Of a stretch of 64,000 nt of DNA, positions 37,840 to 48,351 are shown one piece after another. The notes below the pieces were generated by a model. That model did no database searches, was not told where the DNA came from, and saw only the letters and a list, made by a program, of their open reading frames with translations. The DNA comes from Cacajao melanocephalus (taxonomy: Eukaryota; Chordata; Mammalia; Primates; Pitheciidae), in contig CAUYLG010026875.1 of assembly GCA_963573385.1 (NCBI GenBank), positions 1-64,000 on the forward strand, read 5' to 3'. The position numbers and the translations under genes were made by a program. Within the stretch, counting starts at the first letter, position 1; every line of letters begins with the position of its first letter.

Positions 37840-38711
37840 AAGAACTCAATAACAAATGGACAAATAATAGGAGTAAATGATTTAAGTAAATGTTTCTTCA
37901 AAGAGGATATACAAATGGATGATAAGCACATTTAAAGATGTTTAACATCATTAATTATTGTGCTAATGCAAATCAAGCCTGCCATAAAATACCACTTCAC
38001 ACACTCCAGGATGGCTAACATGAAAAAGACAGACAGTAACAAGTATTGGTGAGGAGAAGGAGAAAGTGGATTCCCATAAGTTTATGGGAGGATTGTAAAA
38101 TAGTACAGTCACTTTTGAAAATATTTTGGCAGTTCCTGAAAGTGTTAAACAAGCAATTTCATAAGACCCCAAAATTACTTTTCTGGTTTTATGTCCAAAA
38201 GGATTCAAAGCATATGTTCATAAAAACCTATACAAAAACACTCATAGCAGCTTTATTCAAAATAGCAAAAAAGTGGAAATAACCCAAGTGTTTATCAACT
38301 GAAGAATAAATAAGCAATAAGTGGTATACCCATTCAAATGAATATTATTCTACAATGAAAATGAAGGGAAGTACTGATAATATGCTACAAGGATGGACAC
38401 TGAAAACACTGTGGTAAATAAAATGAACTATTCAGAAAGGTTGTACACATTGGTCCATTTATATGAAATATTCAGAAAAAGAAAGCGTGTTTTTTCCTGT
38501 CAGGAGTTTGGGAGAGGCATGAGGAATGGTAAGTGGCTGGTAATCGGTAAAGGATTTCTATTTGAGGGTGACAAAAATAGTCTAAAATAAAATAGTAGTA
38601 ATGGTTGCACAACTCTGTAAATATAATCAAAACCACTGGATTGTAGACTCTAAATGGGTAAATTTTATTTTATGTGAATTATATTTTAATAAAACTGTTA
38701 TTTAAAATATA

Positions 38712-39734
38712 AAACATGGAAGAACACATTGAGATATTTTAGAATATAGAGGAAATTAACAAATATAAGAAAATGATAAGAAAAATATTATACAGGACAC
38801 AAAAGATAAATTATATATAAGAATGATAGAAGCAATAGCAGTTGAAAGCAAGTATACAATTTCCATTGGAAGACACTTTACTAAGTTTAAAAATATATAA
38901 AAATGTAGTTCAAAAAGATTTCTTAATATCCAGAAAAAAATTAATACTAAAAGACTGCAATTAGAAATACAGAGCAATATTATAATTAAATGTATAGTAC
39001 CTGTCAAAGAGTCACCTGCACTGCGCATGTTTTTTTAATATTTACATAAATTAATGAGGAGAAAGATGCCTGGCTTGATTAACTTAATGCAGCAGGATAT
39101 AAGCTTACAGTGTGATGACTCTCACCGAAACCTATGTATGAGCTGTAGTGTAGACTCACACTTGGGTTCTAGGAGAGAGAAAGGCTGTAAATAAACATAT
39201 ATACATACATATATTCTGGCTGGCATGGGTAAATCATCCTGAAAGGTGTGATAATTTCAAGCAAGCATATTTACTTCCTCCATAAACAAATAGATATGGA
39301 AGGAAAAAGCAAAAAGCTGGCTCTAAGGTCATTACTCCAATTTGAGGGGTACCTGACGATTTGCTGAGGAATAGATTTGCATTCCAGCATAAACTCAAGG
39401 AATTGTTAAGAATTTACTATATAGATCCATGATAAATCAGGATCTAGACCAGCAGCTATTGTCTGTTAATGAGTAGCCAGCTTTGACAAGATGCCCCTGC
39501 CTCAGAAAATGAGGGCTAGTCACAGAGGCCTGAGCAGGCTGTGTACACATACTAGCTGAGTGTAAAAGTGAGGGTACTCCAGAGTGGATGGCCTCACTGA
39601 GCTGAGGTTTTCTGCACACATTCAGCTTAATTTCTTGTGATTATGAATTTTCATTGCAAGTCATATAAAAGAATTATTCATGAATCAGCTGTTGAAGTAG
39701 CTGAGGACTTGACAGTGAAATAAAGAGACAAAGT
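38712..39734. other. No recognised element
   Basis: 38712-39000 is A-rich and could be decayed LINE sequence. The rest is unique-looking. Confidence 0.4.
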
Positions 39735-40115
39735 CTTTGTTTTTAAGGAACGTCCAGTTGTTGAGATAAAAATAAGCAAATAAACACATGATATTTCATT
39801 CTGTGCCTTGCTAATGGAGGGTTATCTTAGCAGACATCTGAGGAAAGTAAGGGAGTGCACCACGTCATACCTGGGAGAGGAATGTTACATGCGTAGGAAA
39901 TATCAAGCGCAAAGTCACTGAGGTGTCAGCGATCTAAGTGTGTTCAAGGAATTTCAGGAGGTCAGTGTTTCAAGAGCCAAGGTATCTCATGAATAAGTAG
40001 TAGGAGAGCAGGTAATGGAGGAACCAGGGGATCATATCAAGAACATCCTGTAGGACATGATGCAGGAATAGATCCTGGGATTATTCTGACTGAACTGGGA
40101 AGCTATGCGGAGGGG
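39735..40115 (-). mobile_element. L2 3' region, antisense
   Basis: 'taagcaaataaacacatgat', 'aaatatcaagcgcaaagtca', 'gtgtgttcaaggaatttcag' and 'ctgaactgggaagctatgcg' follow the antisense L2 3' half. Confidence 0.68.
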
Positions 40116-40577
40116 GGCGGATCTGAACCTAAGAGGAAAAAGAAATGATGGCTGTTATGTGCAGAATACCTTACTGGGGGTGGGAAACAGAAGGGAGATT
40201 TGGTAGAAAGCAACCTCAATACTTCAAACTAGATAGTTTGATAACTTACAGTACATAGTGATTGAATTCCGGACTTTAAAATTTTTGTGCAAGCAGTGGA
40301 TGAATGAACTGGACATTTATTGAAATGAGAAAGACCTGTTCTGAAATTTAATATTCTTTTTAAGTGCTAACTTGAACGAGGCCATAAGATAGTTAAATGA
40401 ATTAGGCAACTGTAGTTCCATGAAGGTGTTTGAGTTGAAAAATAATTTTGGGAATGATACATAAGCCCCAAATTTTAAAATCAGACTCAGAAAATTCATA
40501 TAAATTGCTCAATTCAAACTTAGCTATGTATATGTATTTTTTTTTTAAATAGCCTTTCTCTCTTCTAGAACCCAACC
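40116..40577. other. No recognised element
   Basis: Unique-looking, with a T9 run near 40540. Confidence 0.4.
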
Positions 40578-40624
40578 CATTAAAAGTAATGGCAAAATCC
40601 ATAATTACTTTGGCACCAACCTAA
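40578..40624 (+). mobile_element. Half copy of MADE1 (mariner-derived MITE)
   Basis: 'cattaaaagtaatggcaaaa' followed by 'ataattactttggcacc' and the terminal 'aacctaa' is the right half of the 80-bp MADE1 palindrome. The left half is missing, so the hairpin typical of MADE1 cannot form. Confidence 0.85.
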
Positions 40625-40734
40625 TAACAAAAGGGTCACAGCAGAACACCAGGCAAAAGTTAAGCATTTTACCTGGAGAAGTCTGAAGCCATCTGACATC
40701 AGTTCCAGTAAAATAATTTTCTTTTTAATAATTA

Positions 40735-42465
40735 TTATTTTATTTTAAAAATTTTATTTTAGATTCAGGTGTACATATGCAGGTTTGTTTTATAGGTAAA
40801 CTTGTGTCACAGGAGTTTGTTATACAGATTATTTTGTCAGATAGATACTAAGTCTAGTACCCAAGAGTTATTTTTTTTCTGATCTTCTCCCTCCTCCACG
40901 CTGCAGCCTCCGGTAGGCCCCAGTGTCTGTTGTTCCCCTCTTTGTGTCCACGTGTTCTCATCGTTTAGCTCCCTCTTGTAGGTGAGAAGATGCTCTCTTT
41001 GGTTTTCTGTTCCTGCATTAGTTTGCTAAGGATAATAGCCTCCAGCTCCATCCATGTTCCTGCAAGGGACATGATCTCATTCTTATTTATGGCTGCATAG
41101 AATTCCATAGTATATAAGTACCGTATTTTCTTTATCCAGTCATTGGTGGACATTTTGGTTGATCCCATGTCTTTGCACTGGGGTAGTTATCATAGACGAT
41201 ATCCTGAAATATGTTTACCAAGTTGTTTCCATTCTTCCTATCTCCTCAGAGATGCCAATGAGTCATACATTTGGTCTCTTTACATGATTCCATATTTCTT
41301 GGTGGTTTCATTCTTTCCTTTTCATTTTTCTTTCTTTGTTCTTGTCTATCTTATTTCAGAAAGCCAGTCTTCCAGCTCTGAGATTCTTTTCTCAGGTTGG
41401 TCTATTCTGCTGTTAAGACTGGCAATTGCATTATGAAATTCTTATAGTGTGTTTTTAAGCTCTATCAAGTCAGTTATGTTTTCCATATGTTGGGTGCAGG
41501 GTATGGTGCTGGAGGAGGCTGAGCAGGCAAGATCAGTGCCCACCAATGCTCCAAAGGCAACGATCCTGCACTGGGGGTAGGGAGGAGGGGTCCACTCATG
41601 TCTGCAGCAGTGGCACCACAGGGGGCATGCACACATGCGTGTGGTGGGGAAGGGGAGGCAAGGTCCACCCAGGCACACTCGAGCTGGCAAAGTGATGTGG
41701 GGCGTGGCCATGGGCAAGTGCGTGCAGGCAAAGTGGCATGCCGGAGGCTGCAGTGGGGTGAATGCCAGGGGGCTGGTGTGTGTCTTTAGGGGCCACTGCC
41801 CACTCCTCTGCAGATTGGGAGCTGTCTGCCAGCACAGGAGCTGTGATGTTAGTGCCCAGGAGTTACCTGGGGTGGGGGTGAGGGGCTGCACTGCAAGCAG
41901 GCACAGTCAGGCTGGGGCGCTAGGAGAGGCCAGCAGACCTAGGAGTACTCAGGTCGGACCTACCTCTTCTCATAAGGAAAACCACCCTGCAAAGCTCAGA
42001 TCCCACAGCTCCCATATGGGAACAAGTCAAATCTGGGGGTATGGACCTTATGGCTGTGTCCCACTACTGACAGTCTCATACCAAGCACTCTGGCTCCACA
42101 CTGGCTGGAATTCTGCCCCTACCGCTTCCGTAAGGAGCTCTCCCTGCCAATTCAAGTGTCGTTGGTGGTCGTGGGGTCTCCTCCTGCTGGGATTCCAGAG
42201 GACCATGGCAAGAGCGAGTTGCTCCTTGCCTATTCAACTCATCCTCTTCCCCAGGAGTTCTGGGGCCCAGGAATGAGTCATGGTGCCTGGTAGCCCTGTG
42301 AAGGGTCCCCAGCTCCTCCTCCTTCAGGCCAGCATCTTCCCTCTGTTCTCAATGCCTTTCCTCTGAAGATCTGCTAGGGGTACAGCAGTCTTCCCTAAGG
42401 CTCAGACCCTTAGTGGCAGATGTTCCTCCTGGCTGCATCTAGTTGACCATCTTGCCACCTCCTGG
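40735..42465 (-). mobile_element. L1PB/L1MA-type LINE-1 with intact 5' end and a large internal deletion, antisense
   Basis: From right to left the element has its 5' start (reverse of 'ggaggtggcaagatggtc', about 42445-42465), a GC-rich 5' UTR (about 42465-41490), the start of ORF1 (about 41486-41195, coiled-coil part), then directly the end of ORF2 and the 3' UTR (41190-40735). The rest of ORF1 and almost all of ORF2, several kilobases, are absent. At the join (about 41185-41200) both partners share a 'gcaaagac'-like stretch. A minus-strand frame of about 149 codons at 41442-41891 reads from the 5' UTR into the ORF1 start. Confidence 0.85.
41490..42465 (-). promoter_or_regulatory. Preserved L1 5' UTR (former internal promoter)
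   Basis: This is the most GC-rich stretch of the window. Near its start the sense strand has 'caagatggtc', resembling the YY1 site that positions L1 transcription starts. L1 5' UTRs act as internal promoters and often have antisense activity. Whether this old copy still has any is unknown. A 213-codon plus-strand frame (41635-42276) lies antisense to it and is probably open only because of base composition. Confidence 0.6.
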
Positions 42466-43054
42466 GTACTTTTACTATAGGTCTTCTTGTTTTTCGCAAA
42501 ACAGTAAGCATCAGTTTTATCACACTCACATGGTTGACATCTGCAGAACCCTTTATAAAATTATTTTCTAAGTTTTCTGTATTAGGATGTAATTTAATTT
42601 CAGGTTAATAGACAAGGTGTTTGAGCAATGGCTGTAAAGTTATTTTGCATAGACAAAGCAATTATCATGGAATATTTTCATCTTAAACTCATCATCTCAC
42701 ACCTGTTAATTATATAATTTACTTGCCATTCTTCAGTAACTTTACTATAAATGCACATAGTCCACCTTTTTAATACAATAACCAACATTTTCAGACCAGC
42801 TAGCTATATCATGCTAAAATTTTCTTACAGATAGGGACTTACCATTATTGCTCCTCTAGTAAATACCATTACTATACTTATTTGCCAAGAGCTCTTTTTT
42901 TAGTAGGTTTAGAAATATTTTTTATTGAGTTCTTATTGTTTCTCAGATTTCCAAGTAGAGAAGGAATAGGTTATAGCCTTGCTGAAAATCCTTTCATTGC
43001 CATGTAGTATTCAGTATATATTTCATTTATATCTGAAATTTAAGGTGATGGGTT
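42466..43054. other. AT-rich sequence, nothing recognised
   Basis: No element or coding signal. Confidence 0.45.
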
Positions 43055-43690
43055 ACATGGTATTATCTAGTAAGAGAGAACAGATAGAGAAGGGGACTAG
43101 CACAAAGACAGAGCTCTAAGGTGCCCTGGCATTTAGAGGTCCGCAAGATGATAATTCATCAAAGAAGACTGAAAAGTAAAGGCCAGTATGGTCAGAGGAT
43201 AATCAAGAGATAGTGTTTCCAGAGGCCAAGTGAAGAAAGTGTTTTAATAAGGATAGTGTGACCTGTGTTCTTCATTGCTTACAGGTGGAGTAAGATAAAA
43301 TCTGACTTGGATTTGGTGATGTGGAAATTATTTGAGACCTTTACAAGAGCAATTTTAGTCAATTGTCTGGAATAAAAGTGTGACTGGAGTGTGCAAAAAA
43401 GAAGAAGGGTGGCAGGAAGTATATTCTGCAGTAAAGAACTGAGATTTAGAGTGGTAACAGAGAAGGTGGAAGGTCAATGCAAAGTTTTGTTTTGTGTGTG
43501 TGTGTGTGATGAGAGCAATTTCAGTATGTTTAAGAGGTAATGGGAATAGTTAATTAACAAGGAAAACAAGGATTATGCAAGAGAGAGTGAGCAATTTATA
43601 GGTTAGGCAAGGTTGGAAAAGATCCAGTTGACAAGTAAATGAGTAACTTTAGGGAAAAAAAGCATGGATTCACTCAACTACAAGTCGGCT
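43055..43690 (-). mobile_element. L2 LINE ORF2 upstream part, antisense
   Basis: 'aggccaagtgaagaaagtgt', 'tggatttggtgatgtggaaa', 'gacctttacaagagcaattt' and 'tgactggagtgtgc' match the antisense of the L2 ORF2 region upstream of the catalytic YADD box. It is old, with indels and a TG run near 43492-43508. Confidence 0.72.
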
Positions 43691-44164
43691 CCTTAGATAT
43701 GGAATTTCTGTAAAACATGGCTACATTAATAAAATAGAGGCAGGTCCTTGGCTGACAGAGCAAGTTTAATTGGTCCCATTTCAGTAACAGGACTGTTAGA
43801 GAAACTTCTAAAGGTTGAACAATATATTGGAACAATCACATGAAGAGCCTGTTCCTTCTGCTGTTGTGGCCATCCTGTACTGGAAATGCAAATAATTTTG
43901 ACTCAGAGCTGCTGGTGAAGCCCTGGTAAGTGAAATTTTAAAAGCTAGACCATACTCTATCTAGAGACAGTGGATATGTAAAGAAGGAGGTTGATGGACC
44001 TAAGCTTTGAAGCACTGGTATTCTGAGAATAAACAGTGCCTCAGTTAACTGGAGGCATGCATTTGCAAGTATGTATGTGTTCATGTGGTTTGATCATTCA
44101 TTTAGGTATCGATGAGAGCAGACGAAGTTAGCTGGTGCCCAGTTTTTGTGTCAACTAGTGTCGA
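43691..44164. other. No recognised element
   Basis: Unique-looking sequence. Confidence 0.4.
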
Positions 44165-44395
44165 TATTGTACCATCGTGACTATAGTTGATAACAATTTA
44201 TTATGTTCTGGAAAATTGCTACTAGAGTAGAATGTAAGAGTTGTCACTATGAAAAAAATGTTAAGCATGTGAAGTATTTAGTATGTTAATTAGCTAAATT
44301 TAGCCATTTCACAATGCATACATACTCTAAAACAATATTTTGTACATGATAAATAGATACAATTTGATTTGCCAATTAAAAAAGTAAATATATGA
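44165..44395 (+). mobile_element. L1MA/L1MB 3' UTR end, sense
   Basis: 'gtgactatagttgataacaa', 'atgaaaaaaatgttaagcat', 'catttcacaatgcatacata' and 'gatttgccaattaaaaaagt' give the L1M 3' terminus. Confidence 0.75.
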
Positions 44396-46231
44396 CATTT
44401 AAAGAAACATTTACAATCTGTTAATTTTAAATAAATATTACCCTTGTTAATGTGGCAGGCCTCATTCAGTCAGCTGAGAACTTTCAGAGAAAAATTGAAG
44501 TTGGTAAGAGGTAATTCTGACACAATACTCAATACAGAAATCCTCATAGAAATGGGGCCATCTTGGCCTTTTTAAGTAAAATATTTTAAGCATTTATAAA
44601 AAGGCCACAATAACGGTTTTACCTTATGTGATAAGATTAGAAAATGAGAAACACAAGTTTATTAAGTATTGGGAAAGATATATATAAAGAAGACATGGAT
44701 CCTATGTGGCTTGGAAAAAGCTGCACAAGGGAAGTGCTGTGACTAGGTCTGTGGCTTTAAAATACAGCATAGCCACCCAACCTCTCCCAATTATAAACTA
44801 ATGTGAGGGGAAGAGAAAGGGGCAGTGGGTTTTCCTATAGGTGAGAGAGAAAAACATTAAAGTTACAGCACTTGCACCCAAATCGCCTTTAGTGCTATAG
44901 ATGAGAAACTTCTCCAGTAGAGACGGTTCCTTTGAGGCATTATAGGGAGGCATATGGGAAGGACACTGGTGTTGCCTGAATATGCTCCTCCATAATGGGA
45001 AGTTTACTTAAGAAAGGGCTGATGAAGTAGAGCAGCTAACCCAATCTATAACTGCTGAAGAGAGTATACACACAGGCAAGAGACCTATAATTTATTATGT
45101 ATAGTCTCCCTAACTTTCCTTAGTATTCTAGAGTTTAAACATTACCTTATTGAAAACCATCACTAAGAATCCTAGTTCCAATCATCTCAGGAAGGTGGGA
45201 ATATTGGGAAACACTGTTGCAAAGTCAAGCATTTGAACCAGATGAACTGAGAAGGAAGAATTATTTAACAAAATTTTTATCCATGCAGAACTGGTGACAA
45301 TTATATTACCAGCCTGTTGTTGAGAGTTAAACCTGGGAAGAAGCCATCTTCCATAACAATAAATGGCAGCCAAGGGCACGGACCTTGTTCTCTCTTCTCC
45401 TCCTCAGTGCAGCCCAGACATAAGGCTTAGCATGGAATGTGTTAGTAGGAAGAAAAGTATTATTCCCCTCTGTAGAGCAATGATACACGACTATGGTTGC
45501 CACTTCCCTGGCCATTACTGGGCTGAGGAAAGAGAATATAATCCAATTCTGTTCTGCATTCCCTCTCAAGATGGCTAGTTAGACTTCTTGTCTTTGGTCT
45601 ATACTATTGATTATTTATTTAAACCACAGTGACAACTGGACTATTGGAAGTTATATATTTTATGTTAAGAGTTCTTTAAAAATATCTGCTGAAATTAAGT
45701 TCAAATACAAAAATTAAAAACCTAATTTTTATACTTAACTTTCTGTAGGCTAAAGAATATTACCTTTCTAATATATTGAGGCATTGGATATTTTAAAATG
45801 GTTTTGGCGAATGTATATTTCCTAGCTTATTGTTAGTACCAAATTTAGAACCTGCAGTTAAGAACTAAGAAATAGGCATTAAAATGAAGCATTAATTTGG
45901 AATTATTTATCAGCAAATCTTGGTTATATCAATGATTATATGTCATAGTATATTGAGCCTAATAAAAGCTTGAAAAATAATTCACATTGTTTAAAAACCA
46001 TAAAAGTAAATAAAACTCAATATGATATTTTATTACAATCAAAAGTATTCCATATCATTAATAAAAGAGCTCCATCATCAACCTACTAAATTGACACGAT
46101 GTAACAAATTTACATTGATTATGATTATTAATCACTAACATTACAACTTAAAAGTTAAATTTCAATGCTAGTGTAATTAAAATTGCTTTTATCAGTGATG
46201 TGAAAATTAATACTGTCACCTTTGATTTCCA
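44396..46231. other. AT-rich sequence without recognised elements
   Basis: 45350-45580 is locally more balanced in composition and has short frames on both strands, but no motif. 45600-46230 is extremely AT-rich. Confidence 0.45.
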
Positions 46232-46455
46232 ATAAAATAGTACTAAATATGATGACTAAATTCTTTTAAGAATAAAATAAAATAGTACTAATAAAATAGT
46301 ACTAAATATGATATAAATAAATAAAATAAAATAGTACTAATAAAATAGTACTAAATAAATAAAATAAAATAGTACTAAATATGATGACTAAATTCTTTTA
46401 AGCTTATAGATAAAATAGTACTAAATATGATGACTAAATTCTTTTAAGCTTATAG
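46232..46455. repeat. Complex AT-rich tandem repeat, 46-bp unit
   Basis: 46364-46409 and 46410-46455 are two identical 46-bp units beginning 'ataaaatagtactaaatatg' and ending 'cttttaagcttatag'. A 39-bp partial third copy lies at 46232-46270. The sub-motif 'aaaatagtacta' occurs seven times, starting at 46234, 46279, 46293, 46328, 46342, 46366 and 46412. The middle copies are short internal duplications. Confidence 0.95.
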
Positions 46456-46802
46456 AAATAATTATTAATTGTCAATAATAACTATATTTTAATCTACAAA
46501 TTGATAACTAAAAGTTATTTCAATGTGATTTTTAATTGATATGAAGATTTAATAGCTTCAGATCAGATTGCTGTATGTTCCACAATTTGTAGAGTTTTAC
46601 TTTCAATTTCAAGGCTTAGAGAATAAGAATACTTATTTACTAATCATATATTTTATTTAAATTTCCTTAAGTTCTAGAGAAATATAGGAATAGCAATTTT
46701 ACTATTATTGCCCTGAAAATTTATTAGAATATAAAAAATATTTTCAAGCCTGATTCATAGATTTACAACTAATATAAAAAGGGATATTTCATTATATTTT
46801 CT
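46456..46802. other. AT-rich sequence, nothing recognised
   Basis: No element or coding signal. Confidence 0.45.
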
Positions 46803-47960
46803 CTTAATGAAGGTAAAATTTACATATGGTAAATGAATAATTCATAAACACAAATCAATGGGATTTTACAAACGTATACTGTCTTAATCTCTTCTGTGCT
46901 GCTGTAACAGAATACTTGATATTGGGTGATTTATAAATAATAGAAATGTATTTCTCACAGTTCTGGTGGCTGGGAAGTCCAAGATCAGGGCACTGGCATC
47001 TTGTGAGGTTCTTCTGGCTGTGTTTTTACATGGAAGAAAGGCAGGAGAGAACAAACCCAATCCTGAAAGCCTTTTTTATAGCAGCATTAATCCACTCATG
47101 AAGGCATAGCCTTTGAGCCTAAACATCTCCCAAAGACCCCACCTTCAAACACTATAGAATTGTGTATTAAGTTTCCAAAACATAAATTTTGGTGGACACA
47201 TTGAGCATATATATTTGCATAACCACCACCCACTTAAGATATAGAATATTTCCATTTCCCCAGAAGGTTCCCTCATGGTCCCTTGCAGTTAATTCCCACC
47301 TTTTCACAAGAATCCACTGTTGTGATTTCTATCTTTACAGATTAGTTTTATCTGGTCTTGAATTAGAAAGAACCATGAAGTTATATTGTATGTCTTGTGT
47401 GTTTGTTCTTTCACTGAACATAGCATGTCAAGATTTGTCAATATTGTATGTGCCGGTAGTTCCTTCTTTTTATTTACATTATTGTATAAATATACAAGCA
47501 TTTGTTTATTTATGCCCACGTTAATGAACATTTTGGTCATTTACCGATTTGAGATATGATGTACAAGTCTTTTTCTGTGAGGTCATGGGAATGTATGTTT
47601 AAATTTGTAAGTGATTAATCTTTTTATACTCCTATGAGAAATGTACAAAACTTCCAGATGCTTCACATCTAGCCAGTGCCTGGAGTTGTCAGGCTTTTTA
47701 ACTTTAACCTTCTAGTGGTTGTAAAGTGGTAGTTTATTTTAATTTTAATTTGCATTTCTCTAAATTCTAATAATGTTGAGCAGCATTCTGTGTGCCTTTT
47801 GGTTATTCATATATCTTATTTTTAAAATTATGTGTTTACATATTTTCCCCTTTGTTTTGTCTTTTTTATGTATTTGAAAAAAATAGTAATTTACACATTC
47901 TACATACAATGTCTTCTGTCAGATATACATATTTATAGACAGCTAGCACATATGTTGGGC
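46803..47960 (-). mobile_element. L1ME-type LINE-1 3' part, antisense, split by an LTR
   Basis: It begins at 'taatgaaggtaaaatttaca', is interrupted at about 46880-47210, and resumes with 'ttgcataaccaccaccca', 'gaatccactgttgtgatttc', 'ttaatgaacattttggtcat' and 'tttgcatttctctaaattct'. The order is that of an L1ME 3' UTR and ORF2 end in antisense. Heavily decayed. Confidence 0.7.
46880..47210 (-). mobile_element. MST/MLT1-type MaLR solo LTR, antisense
   Basis: 'gctgctgtaacagaatactt', 'gatattgggtgatttataaa', 'tttctcacagttctggtggc', 'cccaaagaccccacc' and 'ttttggtggacaca' follow an MST-group LTR in reverse. It sits inside the antisense L1ME. Target duplications are not clear. Confidence 0.7.
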
Positions 47961-48042
47961 TATTATATTTGTTTCTACGAACAACAAAAAATACCACTTT
48001 AAACATTACCTCCAATTTAATCTACTCTCAGAGCCAGATTTA

Positions 48043-48351
48043 GCTGAGTTGGACACAGTGGCTCATGCCTGATCACCGCACATTGGGAGGCCACAGCAGA
48101 TAGATCACTTGAGTCCAAGAGTTTGAATGCAGTCTTGGCAATGTGTCAAAACCCCATCTCAACAAAAAATACAAAAAAAATATAGCTGGGTGTGATGGTC
48201 TGTGCCTGTAATCCCAGATACTTGGGCTGAGGAAGGATTGCTTCATCCCAGGAAGTGGAGGCTGCAGTGAGCCTTGATTGGGCCACTGCACTCCAGCCTG
48301 TGTAAAAGAGCAAGACCTCATCTAAAAAAAGAAGAAGAAGAAGAAAAATAA
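48043..48351 (+). mobile_element. AluJ-like SINE, sense, with (GAA)n tail
   Basis: 'ggacacagtggctcatgcct', 'tgggaggccacagcagatag', 'cctgtaatcccagatacttg' and 'actgcactccagcctgtgta' in order. The tail has become (GAA)5 plus A-rich sequence. Confidence 0.92.

Larger units (their letters stand above)
36885..38711 (+). mobile_element. L1M LINE-1, ORF2 3' part and 3' UTR, sense, interrupted
   Basis: ORF2 sequence starts at 'ctacaagctacagcaatcag', runs to about 37270, is interrupted to about 37839, and resumes through 'ggatatacaaatggatgata', 'gtgctaatgcaaatcaagcc' and 'tatacaaaaacactcatagc'. The 3' UTR ends with 'atggttgcacaactctgtaa' and an A-rich terminus near 38711. The 3' end type points to L1MC/L1ME, older than the elements inside it. 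It is non-coding. Confidence 0.82.

Noticed and set aside
41442..41891. 149-codon minus-strand frame as a cellular gene
   Set aside because: Its last part is the start of L1 ORF1 and the rest is L1 5' UTR, so it is transposon sequence.
41490..42300. CpG island or gene promoter
   Set aside because: The GC-rich stretch is the 5' UTR of an L1 and contains few CpG sites. No cellular gene adjoins it.
46232..46455. CRISPR-like array
   Set aside because: The 46-bp units are directly adjacent with no unique spacers, and the shorter motif recurs at irregular distances. It is a tandem repeat in primate DNA.
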